Shown: piece by piece, positions 57,007-64,000 of the stretch
Position numbering within the stretch: the first letter of the stretch is position 1
Layout of the letters: each line of letters begins with the position of its first letter
Assembly: GCF_016469335.1 (NCBI RefSeq)
Contig: NZ_CP059888.1
Location: forward strand, 1,860,001-1,924,000
DNA from: Flocculibacter collagenilyticus
GTDB taxonomy: Bacteria > Pseudomonadota > Gammaproteobacteria > Enterobacterales > Alteromonadaceae
DNA length: 64,000 bases
Direction: 5' to 3'
Notes under the pieces: generated by a model
Told to the model about the DNA's origin: nothing
Database searches by the model: none
Seen by the model: only the letters and a program-made list of their open reading frames with translations
Made by a program: the position numbers and the translations under genes

Positions 57007-58740
57007 ATGAGTAATAATACCTCTCCTTTCAAACAGCTACTTCCGTACATAGTAAATTATAAATTGGGATTTATTGTTGCAGTTATTAGCATGCTATTTT
57101 ACGCAGGTATCGACACCTTTTTTATCTCGCAATTGAAGCCTTTTATCGATAAAGGAATTACCAACAAAGACACCACCGTTCTAACGTGGGCACCTATTGT
57201 TGTTGTCGCTATCTTTATTTTACGTGGTTTATTTAACTTTATTTCAATGTATGCACTGAGCTGGGTTGGCTCTAATGTGGTGCGCGATATAAGACAGCGG
57301 TTATTTAATCAGCTGATCAATCTGCCAGTTTCATTTCACGATCAAAACAGCACTGGCGATTTAATTTCAAAAGTCACTTACGACACCGAGCAAATTCAAC
57401 AGGCTACCAGTAAGTCTTTATTAGTATTGGTGCGTGAAGGTGCTTTTGTTATTGGCTTATTAGGGCTGATGTTTTATGAAAGCTGGCGCCTATCGTTAAT
57501 ATTTTTAATTATTACTCCGTTGATTGCCATTATCGTTTCTTACGTTTCAAAACGTTTTAGGTCAATCAGTCGAAATATTCAAAATTCAATGGGTAATGTC
57601 ACCAAGGGCGCTGAACAAATGCTGGTTGGCCATAAGGTCATACTTGGTTTTGGCGGGCAAGAACTCGAATCTAAGCGCTTTTACGAAATCAATAACAGTA
57701 ACCGCCAACAAAAGATAAAACTTGCAGCAACCACGTCGTTAAGTGTGTCAGCCATTCAAATAATAGCTTCGTTCGCTTTAGCAACAGTGCTTTATATTGC
57801 GAGTTTTCCATCAATGCTAGATACATTAACACCGGGTAAGTTTATGGTGATCATTGGCGCAATGATGATGTTGTTGCGCCCTTTAAAGCAGCTCACTAAC
57901 GTTAATAGTGAATTTCAAAAAGGCATGGCGGCAACAACAAGTGTTTTCGAAGTATTGTCTCAGGATATTGAAAAAGACACAGGTACAAAAGCACTTGCTG
58001 TTATTGAGTCTGACATTCAGTTTAAAGATGTCAGCTTCACTTACCCGACAAGTGAAACTGCGGTGCTTAAAAACTTAAATTTAACGTTGAAAAAAGGGCA
58101 AACATTGGCTCTTGTTGGGCGCTCAGGATCAGGTAAGTCAACGATTTCAAATTTATTACCACGTTACTACGACATTCAACAAGGTATGATCACCATTAAC
58201 GATCAACCTATTGACCACTACACGCTAAGTTCATTGCGCAAAAACATTGCGGTGGTATCACAACAAGTTGTGTTATTTAACGACACCATCGCGAACAACA
58301 TTGCTTATGGAATGGAAGGTGAAGTAAGTAGAGAGCAAGTTGTAGACGCAGCAACAAAAGCACATGTAATGGAGTTTGTAGAGCAGTTGCCCGAAGGTTT
58401 AAACTCTGAAGTAGGGGAAAATGGCGTTATGCTTTCTGGTGGTCAACGCCAGCGCTTAGCCATTGCCAGAGCATTGCTGAGAAATTCTCCTATTCTTATT
58501 TTAGATGAAGCAACATCAGCACTAGATACTGAATCTGAGCGTATCATTCAAGATGCACTAAATGAGTTAATGAAAGATCGAACTTGTATCGTTATTGCAC
58601 ATCGCTTATCTACTATTGAGTCAGCAGACCAAATTTTAGTGATTGAGCAAGGCCAAGTTGCTGAACAAGGCACGCACATCGAATTATTAGCAAAAGATGG
58701 TATTTATAGCGCCCTTCATAAAATGCAGTTTGGTTCGTAA
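57007..58740 (+). CDS. msbA: Lipid A export ATP-binding/permease MsbA
   Basis: 577 residues, half-transporter size: six N-terminal membrane helices, then an ABC domain with Walker A GRSGSGKST, signature LSGGQRQRLAIARALL, Walker B ILILDEATSALD and the His switch IAHRLSTI. Flips core-lipid A across the inner membrane as a homodimer. Stands 20 bases before lpxK, the conserved pair. Confidence 0.95.
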   Translation: MSNNTSPFKQLLPYIVNYKLGFIVAVISMLFYAGIDTFFISQLKPFIDKGITNKDTTVLTWAPIVVVAIFILRGLFNFISMYALSWVGSNVVRDIRQRLFNQLINLPVSFHDQNSTGDLISKVTYDTEQIQQATSKSLLVLVREGAFVIGLLGLMFYESWRLSLIFLIITPLIAIIVSYVSKRFRSISRNIQNSMGNVTKGAEQMLVGHKVILGFGGQELESKRFYEINNSNRQQKIKLAATTSLSVSAIQIIASFALATVLYIASFPSMLDTLTPGKFMVIIGAMMMLLRPLKQLTNVNSEFQKGMAATTSVFEVLSQDIEKDTGTKALAVIESDIQFKDVSFTYPTSETAVLKNLNLTLKKGQTLALVGRSGSGKSTISNLLPRYYDIQQGMITINDQPIDHYTLSSLRKNIAVVSQQVVLFNDTIANNIAYGMEGEVSREQVVDAATKAHVMEFVEQLPEGLNSEVGENGVMLSGGQRQRLAIARALLRNSPILILDEATSALDTESERIIQDALNELMKDRTCIVIAHRLSTIESADQILVIEQGQVAEQGTHIELLAKDGIYSALHKMQFGS

Positions 58741-58760
58741 CTAATGAAACGAGTTTATAA

Positions 58761-59765
58761 ATGAGTTTTATTGAAAAGGGATGGTATAAGCAGTCTCGTA
58801 TTGCAAGTACCGTGTTATTGCTTTTATCTCCGCTGTCGTTGCTATTTTATGCTGTGTCGACTTGTCGCAGATTTTATTACACCAAATGGGTTCAACCTAA
58901 AAATGCACAGCCATTAATTGTGGTTGGTAATATAAGTGTAGGCGGTAACGGTAAAACGCCATTTGTTATATGGTTATGTCACGAATTAAAGCAGCAGGGG
59001 TTTAATGTTGGCGTTATATCACGCGGATATGGCGGGGAATGTGATAATTATCCTCTTTCTGTAACGGCAGAAACGCCAGCAAGTTTGTGCGGAGATGAAC
59101 CAAAATTAATTTCGCAAATTACTCAATGTCCTGTGGTCGTTGGTCCCAATAGAAACGCTAACATTCAAATGCTGAATCAAGCACATAATATAGATTACAT
59201 TATTAGTGATGACGGCATGCAGCATTATGCAATGGCACGTGATGTTGAGGTTGCTATTGTGGACGCTAAACGTATGTTTGGTAATCGTTGGTTGCTACCA
59301 GTAGGGCCACTACGTGAGTTAGTCTCGCGCCTAAAAAGTACAGACTTTGTTATCTATAACGGGCAGCCTGACTTAAGCCCATCTCATGATGTTGATAGCT
59401 ATCAATTAATTGCTCAGCAGCCCATAAACATACAATCAAATCAGGCTACGGATTTTGCTGCAATGCCACACGCTCATGCCATTTGTGGCATCGGTAATCC
59501 CCAGCGCTTCTCAAATACGTTAAAACAAAACCGCATTAATACGTTAAGTTTCACAGCATTTAGTGATCATCATCATTATACTTTGGCTGACTTTGATAAA
59601 TTTGGTGATGAACCAGTCATAATGACCGAAAAAGATGCCGTTAAATGCGCAGCGTTTGCAAAACCTAATTGGTGGTATTTGCCAGTTGCGGTTGAAATGC
59701 CAGAAGATTTAAAAAACAGAATACTAAAAAAAGTGATAAATGTAGGAAAAGAATATGGCCTTTGA
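58761..59765 (+). CDS. lpxK: Tetraacyldisaccharide 4'-kinase LpxK
   Basis: 334 residues. N-terminal membrane-association helix, P-loop [17 protein letters not shown], then [18 protein letters not shown] and [17 protein letters not shown]. Phosphorylates the lipid A precursor at the 4' position on the cytoplasmic membrane face. Overlaps the ycaR start by 11 bases. Confidence 0.95.
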   Translation: MSFIEKGWYKQSRIASTVLLLLSPLSLLFYAVSTCRRFYYTKWVQPKNAQPLIVVGNISVGGNGKTPFVIWLCHELKQQGFNVGVISRGYGGECDNYPLSVTAETPASLCGDEPKLISQITQCPVVVGPNRNANIQMLNQAHNIDYIISDDGMQHYAMARDVEVAIVDAKRMFGNRWLLPVGPLRELVSRLKSTDFVIYNGQPDLSPSHDVDSYQLIAQQPINIQSNQATDFAAMPHAHAICGIGNPQRFSNTLKQNRINTLSFTAFSDHHHYTLADFDKFGDEPVIMTEKDAVKCAAFAKPNWWYLPVAVEMPEDLKNRILKKVINVGKEYGL

Positions 59766-59970
59766 CACTAAGCTACTCGATATTATTGCATGCCCAGTTT
59801 GCAAAGGGCGTTTACGTTTAGATAAGCCAAACATGGAATTAATTTGTCGGGCAGACAAGCTATCCTATCAGATAAAAGATGATATTCCCGTGTTGCTTGA
59901 AAACGAAGCAACTACGCTAACACAAGATGACATTGAACAAAAAGAGGCTCAAAACTCATGGAATTCGTAG
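59755..59970 (+). CDS. ycaR: Trm112-family small protein YcaR
   Basis: 71 residues, usual size, with [14 protein letters not shown] and [20 protein letters not shown]; the two-Cys knuckle is present (C-P-V-C) with a third Cys later. It overlaps lpxK and kdsB, the standard arrangement. Precise role in bacteria unknown. Confidence 0.92.
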   Translation: MAFDTKLLDIIACPVCKGRLRLDKPNMELICRADKLSYQIKDDIPVLLENEATTLTQDDIEQKEAQNSWNS

Positions 59971-60740
59971 TCGTAATACCTGCTCGTTATGACTCTACGC
60001 GCTTGCCGGGTAAACCGCTTGCCGACATTGCTGGAAAGCCAATGATCGAGTGGGTACATAATCAAGCCCTTAAAAGTGGTGCAACCAGAGTCATCGTTGC
60101 TACCGATGATAAACGCATTGAAGCTGTTGTTCGGGAGTTTGGTGGCGAAGTGTGTATGACGGCTAAAGATCATGAATCTGGTACTGAACGTCTTGCGGAA
60201 GTAATTAATCATTATCAATTAGATGACGACACCATTGTGGTTAACGTGCAAGGTGATGAGCCATTAATCCCGCCTGCCAATATTCAGCAAGTGGCTTCAG
60301 GCTTAGCCTCTTCAACAGCTGGTATGGCAACACTGGGTGTGGCAATTGAAGACGTATCAGAAATTTTTGATCCTAACGCCGTAAAACTGGTTAGAGATAA
60401 GCACAATAATGCGCTTTATTTTAGCCGAGCGGCTATTCCTTACGACCGTTCATTATTTCCAAAAAATATTGACTCAATAACCAGCGAAGAAAGTAACGCG
60501 TTACATAATGTGTTGCCAAACTACTTAAGACACATCGGTATTTACGCTTACCGAGCAGGATTTATTAACAAATATATCTCGTGGGATGCTTCGCCACTAG
60601 AACAAATAGAGTCGTTAGAGCAGTTACGCGTACTCTGGCACGGTGAAAAAATTCATGTTGATGTTGCTGAAGAAGTACCGCCAGCTGGGGTAGACACGCC
60701 ACAAGATTTAGAGCGTGTTAGGGCATTAGTGAGTGGTTAA
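59958..60740 (+). CDS. kdsB: 3-deoxy-manno-octulosonate cytidylyltransferase KdsB
   Basis: 260 residues. Nucleotide-binding start [20 protein letters not shown], then [25 protein letters not shown] and the [11 protein letters not shown] end. Activates Kdo with CTP for lipopolysaccharide inner-core synthesis in the cytoplasm. Overlaps ycaR by 13 bases. Confidence 0.96.
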   Translation: MEFVVVIPARYDSTRLPGKPLADIAGKPMIEWVHNQALKSGATRVIVATDDKRIEAVVREFGGEVCMTAKDHESGTERLAEVINHYQLDDDTIVVNVQGDEPLIPPANIQQVASGLASSTAGMATLGVAIEDVSEIFDPNAVKLVRDKHNNALYFSRAAIPYDRSLFPKNIDSITSEESNALHNVLPNYLRHIGIYAYRAGFINKYISWDASPLEQIESLEQLRVLWHGEKIHVDVAEEVPPAGVDTPQDLERVRALVSG

Positions 60741-60751
60741 AAAATTAAACT

Positions 60752-61441
60752 ATGTTTGATTTTGTTTTTGAAAATAACGACTTTATTGTAGTAGATAAGC
60801 ACCCAGATGTTTCTTTTCATTGTGAGGAGGAACAGTTGGGTTTATTTGAAGCGGTGAAGCAACGCTATCAATTCGACTTACTTTACCCGGTACACCGTTT
60901 AGATAAAATGACTTCGGGCTTAGTTATTTTTGCCAAGTCAAAACACATCGCGGCAAAATTTGGTGAATTGTTTGAAGCAAAAAAGATAGAGAAATTCTAT
61001 CTAGCGATTTCTGAGCAAAAACCAAAAAAGAAGCAAGGCCTAATCAAAGGGGATATGAAACCGTCGCGCCGCAGTGCTTGGAAGCTAATGCGAACGAATA
61101 ATAACCCTGCAATAAGCCAATTTTTTAGCCACAGTATTGGTAATGGTTTACGACTTTATCTAGTGAAGCCACATACAGGAAAAACACATCAAATACGCGT
61201 AGCATTAAACAGTATAGGCGCGCCAATTTTAGGTGATGAACTGTACGCCTCTGCTAGCGCAAGTAAGATAATGGCTAAACGTGGCTACTTACATGCTTAT
61301 GCTGTTAAGTTTGAATTAAATGATAATACTTTCGCGTTTGTGCAGTCCCCAAATATAGGCATGTATTATTTATTAGATGCTACCCAATCAGCAATAAAAG
61401 AATGGCAATCGCCATGGCAAATTACTTGGCCCGCAATATAG
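60752..61441 (+). CDS. RluA-family pseudouridine synthase
   Basis: 229 residues. Catalytic motif PVHRLDKMTSGLVIFAKS with the conserved Asp, and KPHTGKTHQIRVALNSIGAP later. Short form without an S4 domain, like the TIGR01621-type subgroup. It modifies uridine in RNA; the exact target is unknown. Begins 11 bases after kdsB and probably belongs to the same transcript. Confidence 0.9.
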   Translation: MFDFVFENNDFIVVDKHPDVSFHCEEEQLGLFEAVKQRYQFDLLYPVHRLDKMTSGLVIFAKSKHIAAKFGELFEAKKIEKFYLAISEQKPKKKQGLIKGDMKPSRRSAWKLMRTNNNPAISQFFSHSIGNGLRLYLVKPHTGKTHQIRVALNSIGAPILGDELYASASASKIMAKRGYLHAYAVKFELNDNTFAFVQSPNIGMYYLLDATQSAIKEWQSPWQITWPAI

Positions 61442-61545
61442 CTAAGCAGTTTGCGAAACATATATTACTAGGCCGAGTTGTAATCTAGCAGATTACGCCC
61501 CATTTATTATTTCTATGATTTACTTTTTAGTTAGGTTCTATATTC

Positions 61546-62337
61546 ATGTCTCAATCAGAATATGATGTTCGTTTTGGTGGAATAAAAAGGCTGTATGGTG
61601 TTCAAGCCTCTGATGTATTGCGTAACTCGCATGTAGCGGTTGCGGGAATTGGTGGCGTAGGCACATGGATAGTAGAAGCATTAGCACGTTCTGGTATTGG
61701 CAAAATCACACTAATTGATTTAGATGATATTTGCAGTACAAATGTAAACCGCCAAATTCATGCAATGACGGGGACGGTTGGTCAGCCAAAAGTAGACGTT
61801 ATGGCTGAACGGGTAAATGCCATTAACCCTGAGTGTGATGTAAACGTCATTGAAGATTTTATTACTGTTGAAAATCTGCGAGACATCATTACAACCGAAT
61901 TTGACTATATGGTTGATGCCATAGACGGCGTGAAAGCAAAAGCTGCGATGATTGCCCATTGTAAGCGCAATAAAATCCCAATTATTACTACTGGTGGTGC
62001 GGGCGGACAAACCGATCCCACGCAAATTACTATGGGTGATGTGGCGCGTACAATTCAAGATCCACTAATGAAAAAAGTACGTAATACGTTGCGACGTGAA
62101 TATGGCTTTTCAAAAAACCCGAAACGTAAGTTTGGTGTCGACTGCGTTTATTCAACCGAACAGCTTGTTTATCCATCTGCCGACGGCGCGGTGTGTCATC
62201 AAAAATCAAATAATGACGGTGCCATGCGTCTAGATTGTAATTTAGGCTTTGGTGCAGCAACAATGGTAACGGGAACGTTTGGTTTTTTTGTTGCGGCTCA
62301 TGTTGTAAAAAAGTTGATTGCGAAGAATAAGAAATAA
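61546..62337 (+). CDS. tcdA: tRNA threonylcarbamoyladenosine dehydratase TcdA
   Basis: 263 residues of the E1-like ThiF/MoeB fold. Nucleotide loop VAGIGGVGTWIVEALARSGI, LIDLDDICSTNVNRQIHA, and FDYMVDAIDGVKAKAAMI. The GVDCVYSTE region and PSADGAVC are typical of TcdA (CsdL). It cyclises t6A37 to ct6A in tRNAs with ATP. A hairpin and 75 bases separate it from the next gene. Confidence 0.93.
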   Translation: MSQSEYDVRFGGIKRLYGVQASDVLRNSHVAVAGIGGVGTWIVEALARSGIGKITLIDLDDICSTNVNRQIHAMTGTVGQPKVDVMAERVNAINPECDVNVIEDFITVENLRDIITTEFDYMVDAIDGVKAKAAMIAHCKRNKIPIITTGGAGGQTDPTQITMGDVARTIQDPLMKKVRNTLRREYGFSKNPKRKFGVDCVYSTEQLVYPSADGAVCHQKSNNDGAMRLDCNLGFGAATMVTGTFGFFVAAHVVKKLIAKNKK

Positions 62338-62412
62338 TTATTAGGGCATTTGACCCTAAGCTACATCCTCAATATCTGAGGCTTACCAGCACAAAATCGA
62401 ACAGGAACTACT

Positions 62413-63564
62413 ATGCAAAATTTTGAATTTCACAACACCACCAAAATTCTTTTTGGTGAAGGAAAAATCGAAACGCTAGCTAATGAAATACCTAAAGATA
62501 AGAAAGTATTACTAGCTTATGGCGGTGGTAGTATCAAAAAAAATGGTGTTTATGATCAAGCAATGACGGCATTAAAAGATCATAAAGTGATAGAGTTTAG
62601 TGGAATAGAGCCAAACCCGCATTACGACACCCTGATGAAAGCTGTCGAGCTAGTTAAAAATGAAAATGTAGATTTTATTCTAGCTGTTGGCGGTGGCTCG
62701 GTGATTGATGGTTGTAAATTTATCTCAGCAGCTGTGCACTATGAAGGTGACGAGCCTTGGCACATTATGGAAAAGCAAGAAAAAATCGAGTCTGCTTTAC
62801 CACTAGGCACAATTTTAACGTTGCCTGCGACAGGCAGCGAGAGTAATGGCAATTTTGTTGTAACCCGTGGCAATGAAAAAATGGGTTATTCAAGCCAGCT
62901 AGTTTTCCCACAATTTTCGATATTAGATCCTACCGTTACGTATAGCCTGCCAGAAAAACAAACAGCGAATGGTGTCGTAGATGCGTTTGTTCATGTAATG
63001 GAGCAATATTTAACGCATCCAGTTCAGGCAAGAGTACAAGACCGATTTGCTGAAGGCTTACTTCAAACGCTTACCGAAGTTGGCCCTCAAATATTAAAAA
63101 CGCCTGAAGATTATGACCTGCGCGCCAACATCATGTGGTCTGCAACACTTGCGCTAAATACGTTAATTGGTAAAGGCGTACCGCAAGATTGGGCCACACA
63201 TATGATTGGTCATGAATTAACAGGGTTATTTGGTATGGATCATGCCCAAACATTGGCGATTGTGTTGCCAGCGGTGTTGAAAGAACGCCATGAGAAAAAA
63301 CACGATAAACTTATTCAATATGCTGAGCGTGTTTGGAACATACAAGAAGGCAGTGATGAAGAAAAAGTGAATGCTGCAATTGAAAAAACAGAAAGCTTTT
63401 TTAAAGAAATGAAACTGTCGACTCGATTAAGTGAAGAAAACATTTCTGAAGATGAAATTCCGAATATTTTAAAGCAGCTTGAAAAGCATGGCATGACCGA
63501 GCTAGGTGAAGATGGCAATGTTGATTTAGCCATGTCAGAGCGCATATTAAGAAGAGCATTATAA
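62413..63564 (+). CDS. yqhD: Iron-containing NADPH-dependent alcohol dehydrogenase, YqhD-like
   Basis: 383 residues. YqhD signature: MQNFEFHNTTKILFGEGKIE, VLLAYGGGSIKKNGVYDQ, LAVGGGSVIDGCKFIS, and metal ligands in VVDAFVHVMEQYL and DWATHMIGHELTGLFGMDHA. Reduces toxic aldehydes with NADPH. Single gene; a TTAGGGCA hairpin follows. Confidence 0.93.
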   Translation: MQNFEFHNTTKILFGEGKIETLANEIPKDKKVLLAYGGGSIKKNGVYDQAMTALKDHKVIEFSGIEPNPHYDTLMKAVELVKNENVDFILAVGGGSVIDGCKFISAAVHYEGDEPWHIMEKQEKIESALPLGTILTLPATGSESNGNFVVTRGNEKMGYSSQLVFPQFSILDPTVTYSLPEKQTANGVVDAFVHVMEQYLTHPVQARVQDRFAEGLLQTLTEVGPQILKTPEDYDLRANIMWSATLALNTLIGKGVPQDWATHMIGHELTGLFGMDHAQTLAIVLPAVLKERHEKKHDKLIQYAERVWNIQEGSDEEKVNAAIEKTESFFKEMKLSTRLSEENISEDEIPNILKQLEKHGMTELGEDGNVDLAMSERILRRAL

Positions 63565-63572
63565 TTTTTAGG

Positions 63573-63592
63573 TTAGGGCATGCGTGCCCTAA
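63573..63592 (+). terminator. Hairpin after yqhD
   Basis: Perfect stem TTAGGGCA / TGCCCTAA with a TGCG loop, but no T-run, so it may be a weak terminator. Confidence 0.4.
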
Positions 63593-63621
63593 CACTCATC
63601 CACAGCAGTAGAGCTAAATCA

Positions 63622-64000
63622 GTGTCAGATCTAAAGCAAAATAATACCGTTATTATTCAAAACACACGTGCGTGGGTTCAGCAATTTATTGTTGAACTTA
63701 ATATTTGCCCATTCGCTAAAAAAGAAGTTGAGCGAAATACTATTCGTTACTTTATTTCATCACCTGATGATGCTGAAACACAAAATAGTCAAACACTGGT
63801 AAGTACAACCATACTAAACGATATGATGGATTGCTTTACTGAATTAGACCAAGAAGCGGGACCTGAAACTACTTTAATGATTTTTCCAAATGGATTTGAC
63901 GACTTTGAAGACTATTTATTTTTAGTCGATACCGCACAAGTCACACTAGAGCAAATGGGGTATTTAGGCATTTATCAGCTTGCCACATTCCATCCAAATT
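63622..64000 (+). CDS. DUF1415 protein, 3' end outside window
   Basis: Open from GTG 63622 to the right edge. NTRAWVQQFIVELNICPFAK is the family's N-terminal signature, followed by a region with TTLMIFPNGFDDFEDYLFLV. An in-frame ATG at 63580 would add 14 residues but overlaps a hairpin, so GTG is preferred. Function of the family is unknown. Confidence 0.85.
   Translation, partial: MSDLKQNNTVIIQNTRAWVQQFIVELNICPFAKKEVERNTIRYFISSPDDAETQNSQTLVSTTILNDMMDCFTELDQEAGPETTLMIFPNGFDDFEDYLFLVDTAQVTLEQMGYLGIYQLATFHPN

Overview
The window looks like chromosome from a marine gammaproteobacterium of the Alteromonadales, most like Colwelliaceae (Thalassotalea/Colwellia type). This is an inference from the visibly A+T-rich sequence, two PEP-CTERM-type exported proteins, a LiuR-type operator in front of a bkd operon, and conserved gammaproteobacterial blocks (ybfF-ybfE-fldA, seqA-pgm, msbA-lpxK-ycaR-kdsB). 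No rRNA, tRNA or CRISPR array was recognised.

Layout. (1) 1-10493 is a polymorphic-toxin locus. The 3' part of one large YD-repeat/LysM toxin gene enters from the left edge and is followed by a candidate immunity gene. A second, N-terminally incomplete toxin module repeats about 2 kb of the first almost exactly but ends in a different toxic tip with its own membrane-type candidate immunity gene. A third, 309-bp scrap of the same gene lies between two copies of a short intergenic repeat, next to a small HEIGH zinc-protease-like gene. (2) 10949-30900 is a one-direction run of 26 tightly packed genes for a flagellum-type export machine with rod, rings, hook and sigma factor. It has no filament, hook-filament junction, cap, stator, FlgJ, FlgM/FlgN or chemotaxis gene, and its C-ring proteins are strongly reduced. 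It reads as a flagellum-derived, probably non-rotating secretion apparatus and is the most interesting system in the window. (3) 31058-36723 holds two small accessory genes, then katG, fldA, a ybfE-like gene, a DUF2788 gene and ybfF on the minus strand. (4) 36909-44734 holds seqA-pgm, an astE-like gene and a three-gene branched-chain 2-oxoacid dehydrogenase operon (E1alpha, E1beta, E2) with a perfect LiuR-like palindrome upstream. (5) 45136-49500 is accessory DNA: a broken Sel1-repeat gene, then short genes separated by attC-like folded sites with no integrase in view, then decayed fragments. (6) 49702-52724 is a translationally coupled kinase-patatin pair, followed by a PEP-CTERM protein. (7) 54098-64000 is a core block: DUF2062, comEC, msbA, lpxK, ycaR, kdsB, an RluA-family pseudouridine synthase, tcdA, yqhD and the start of a DUF1415 gene.

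How the parts work together. The toxin locus appears able to exchange C-terminal tips by recombination across the shared 2-kb block. The flagellar-like operon supplies export gate, ATPase, MS ring, rod, P/L rings and hook, so it could build a channel through both membranes, but nothing here would make it spin or carry a filament. msbA, lpxK and kdsB serve lipid A and Kdo synthesis. The bkd genes feed branched-chain amino acid breakdown and need an E3 subunit encoded elsewhere. All functional statements rest on sequence reading and recalled family knowledge; no database search was run.
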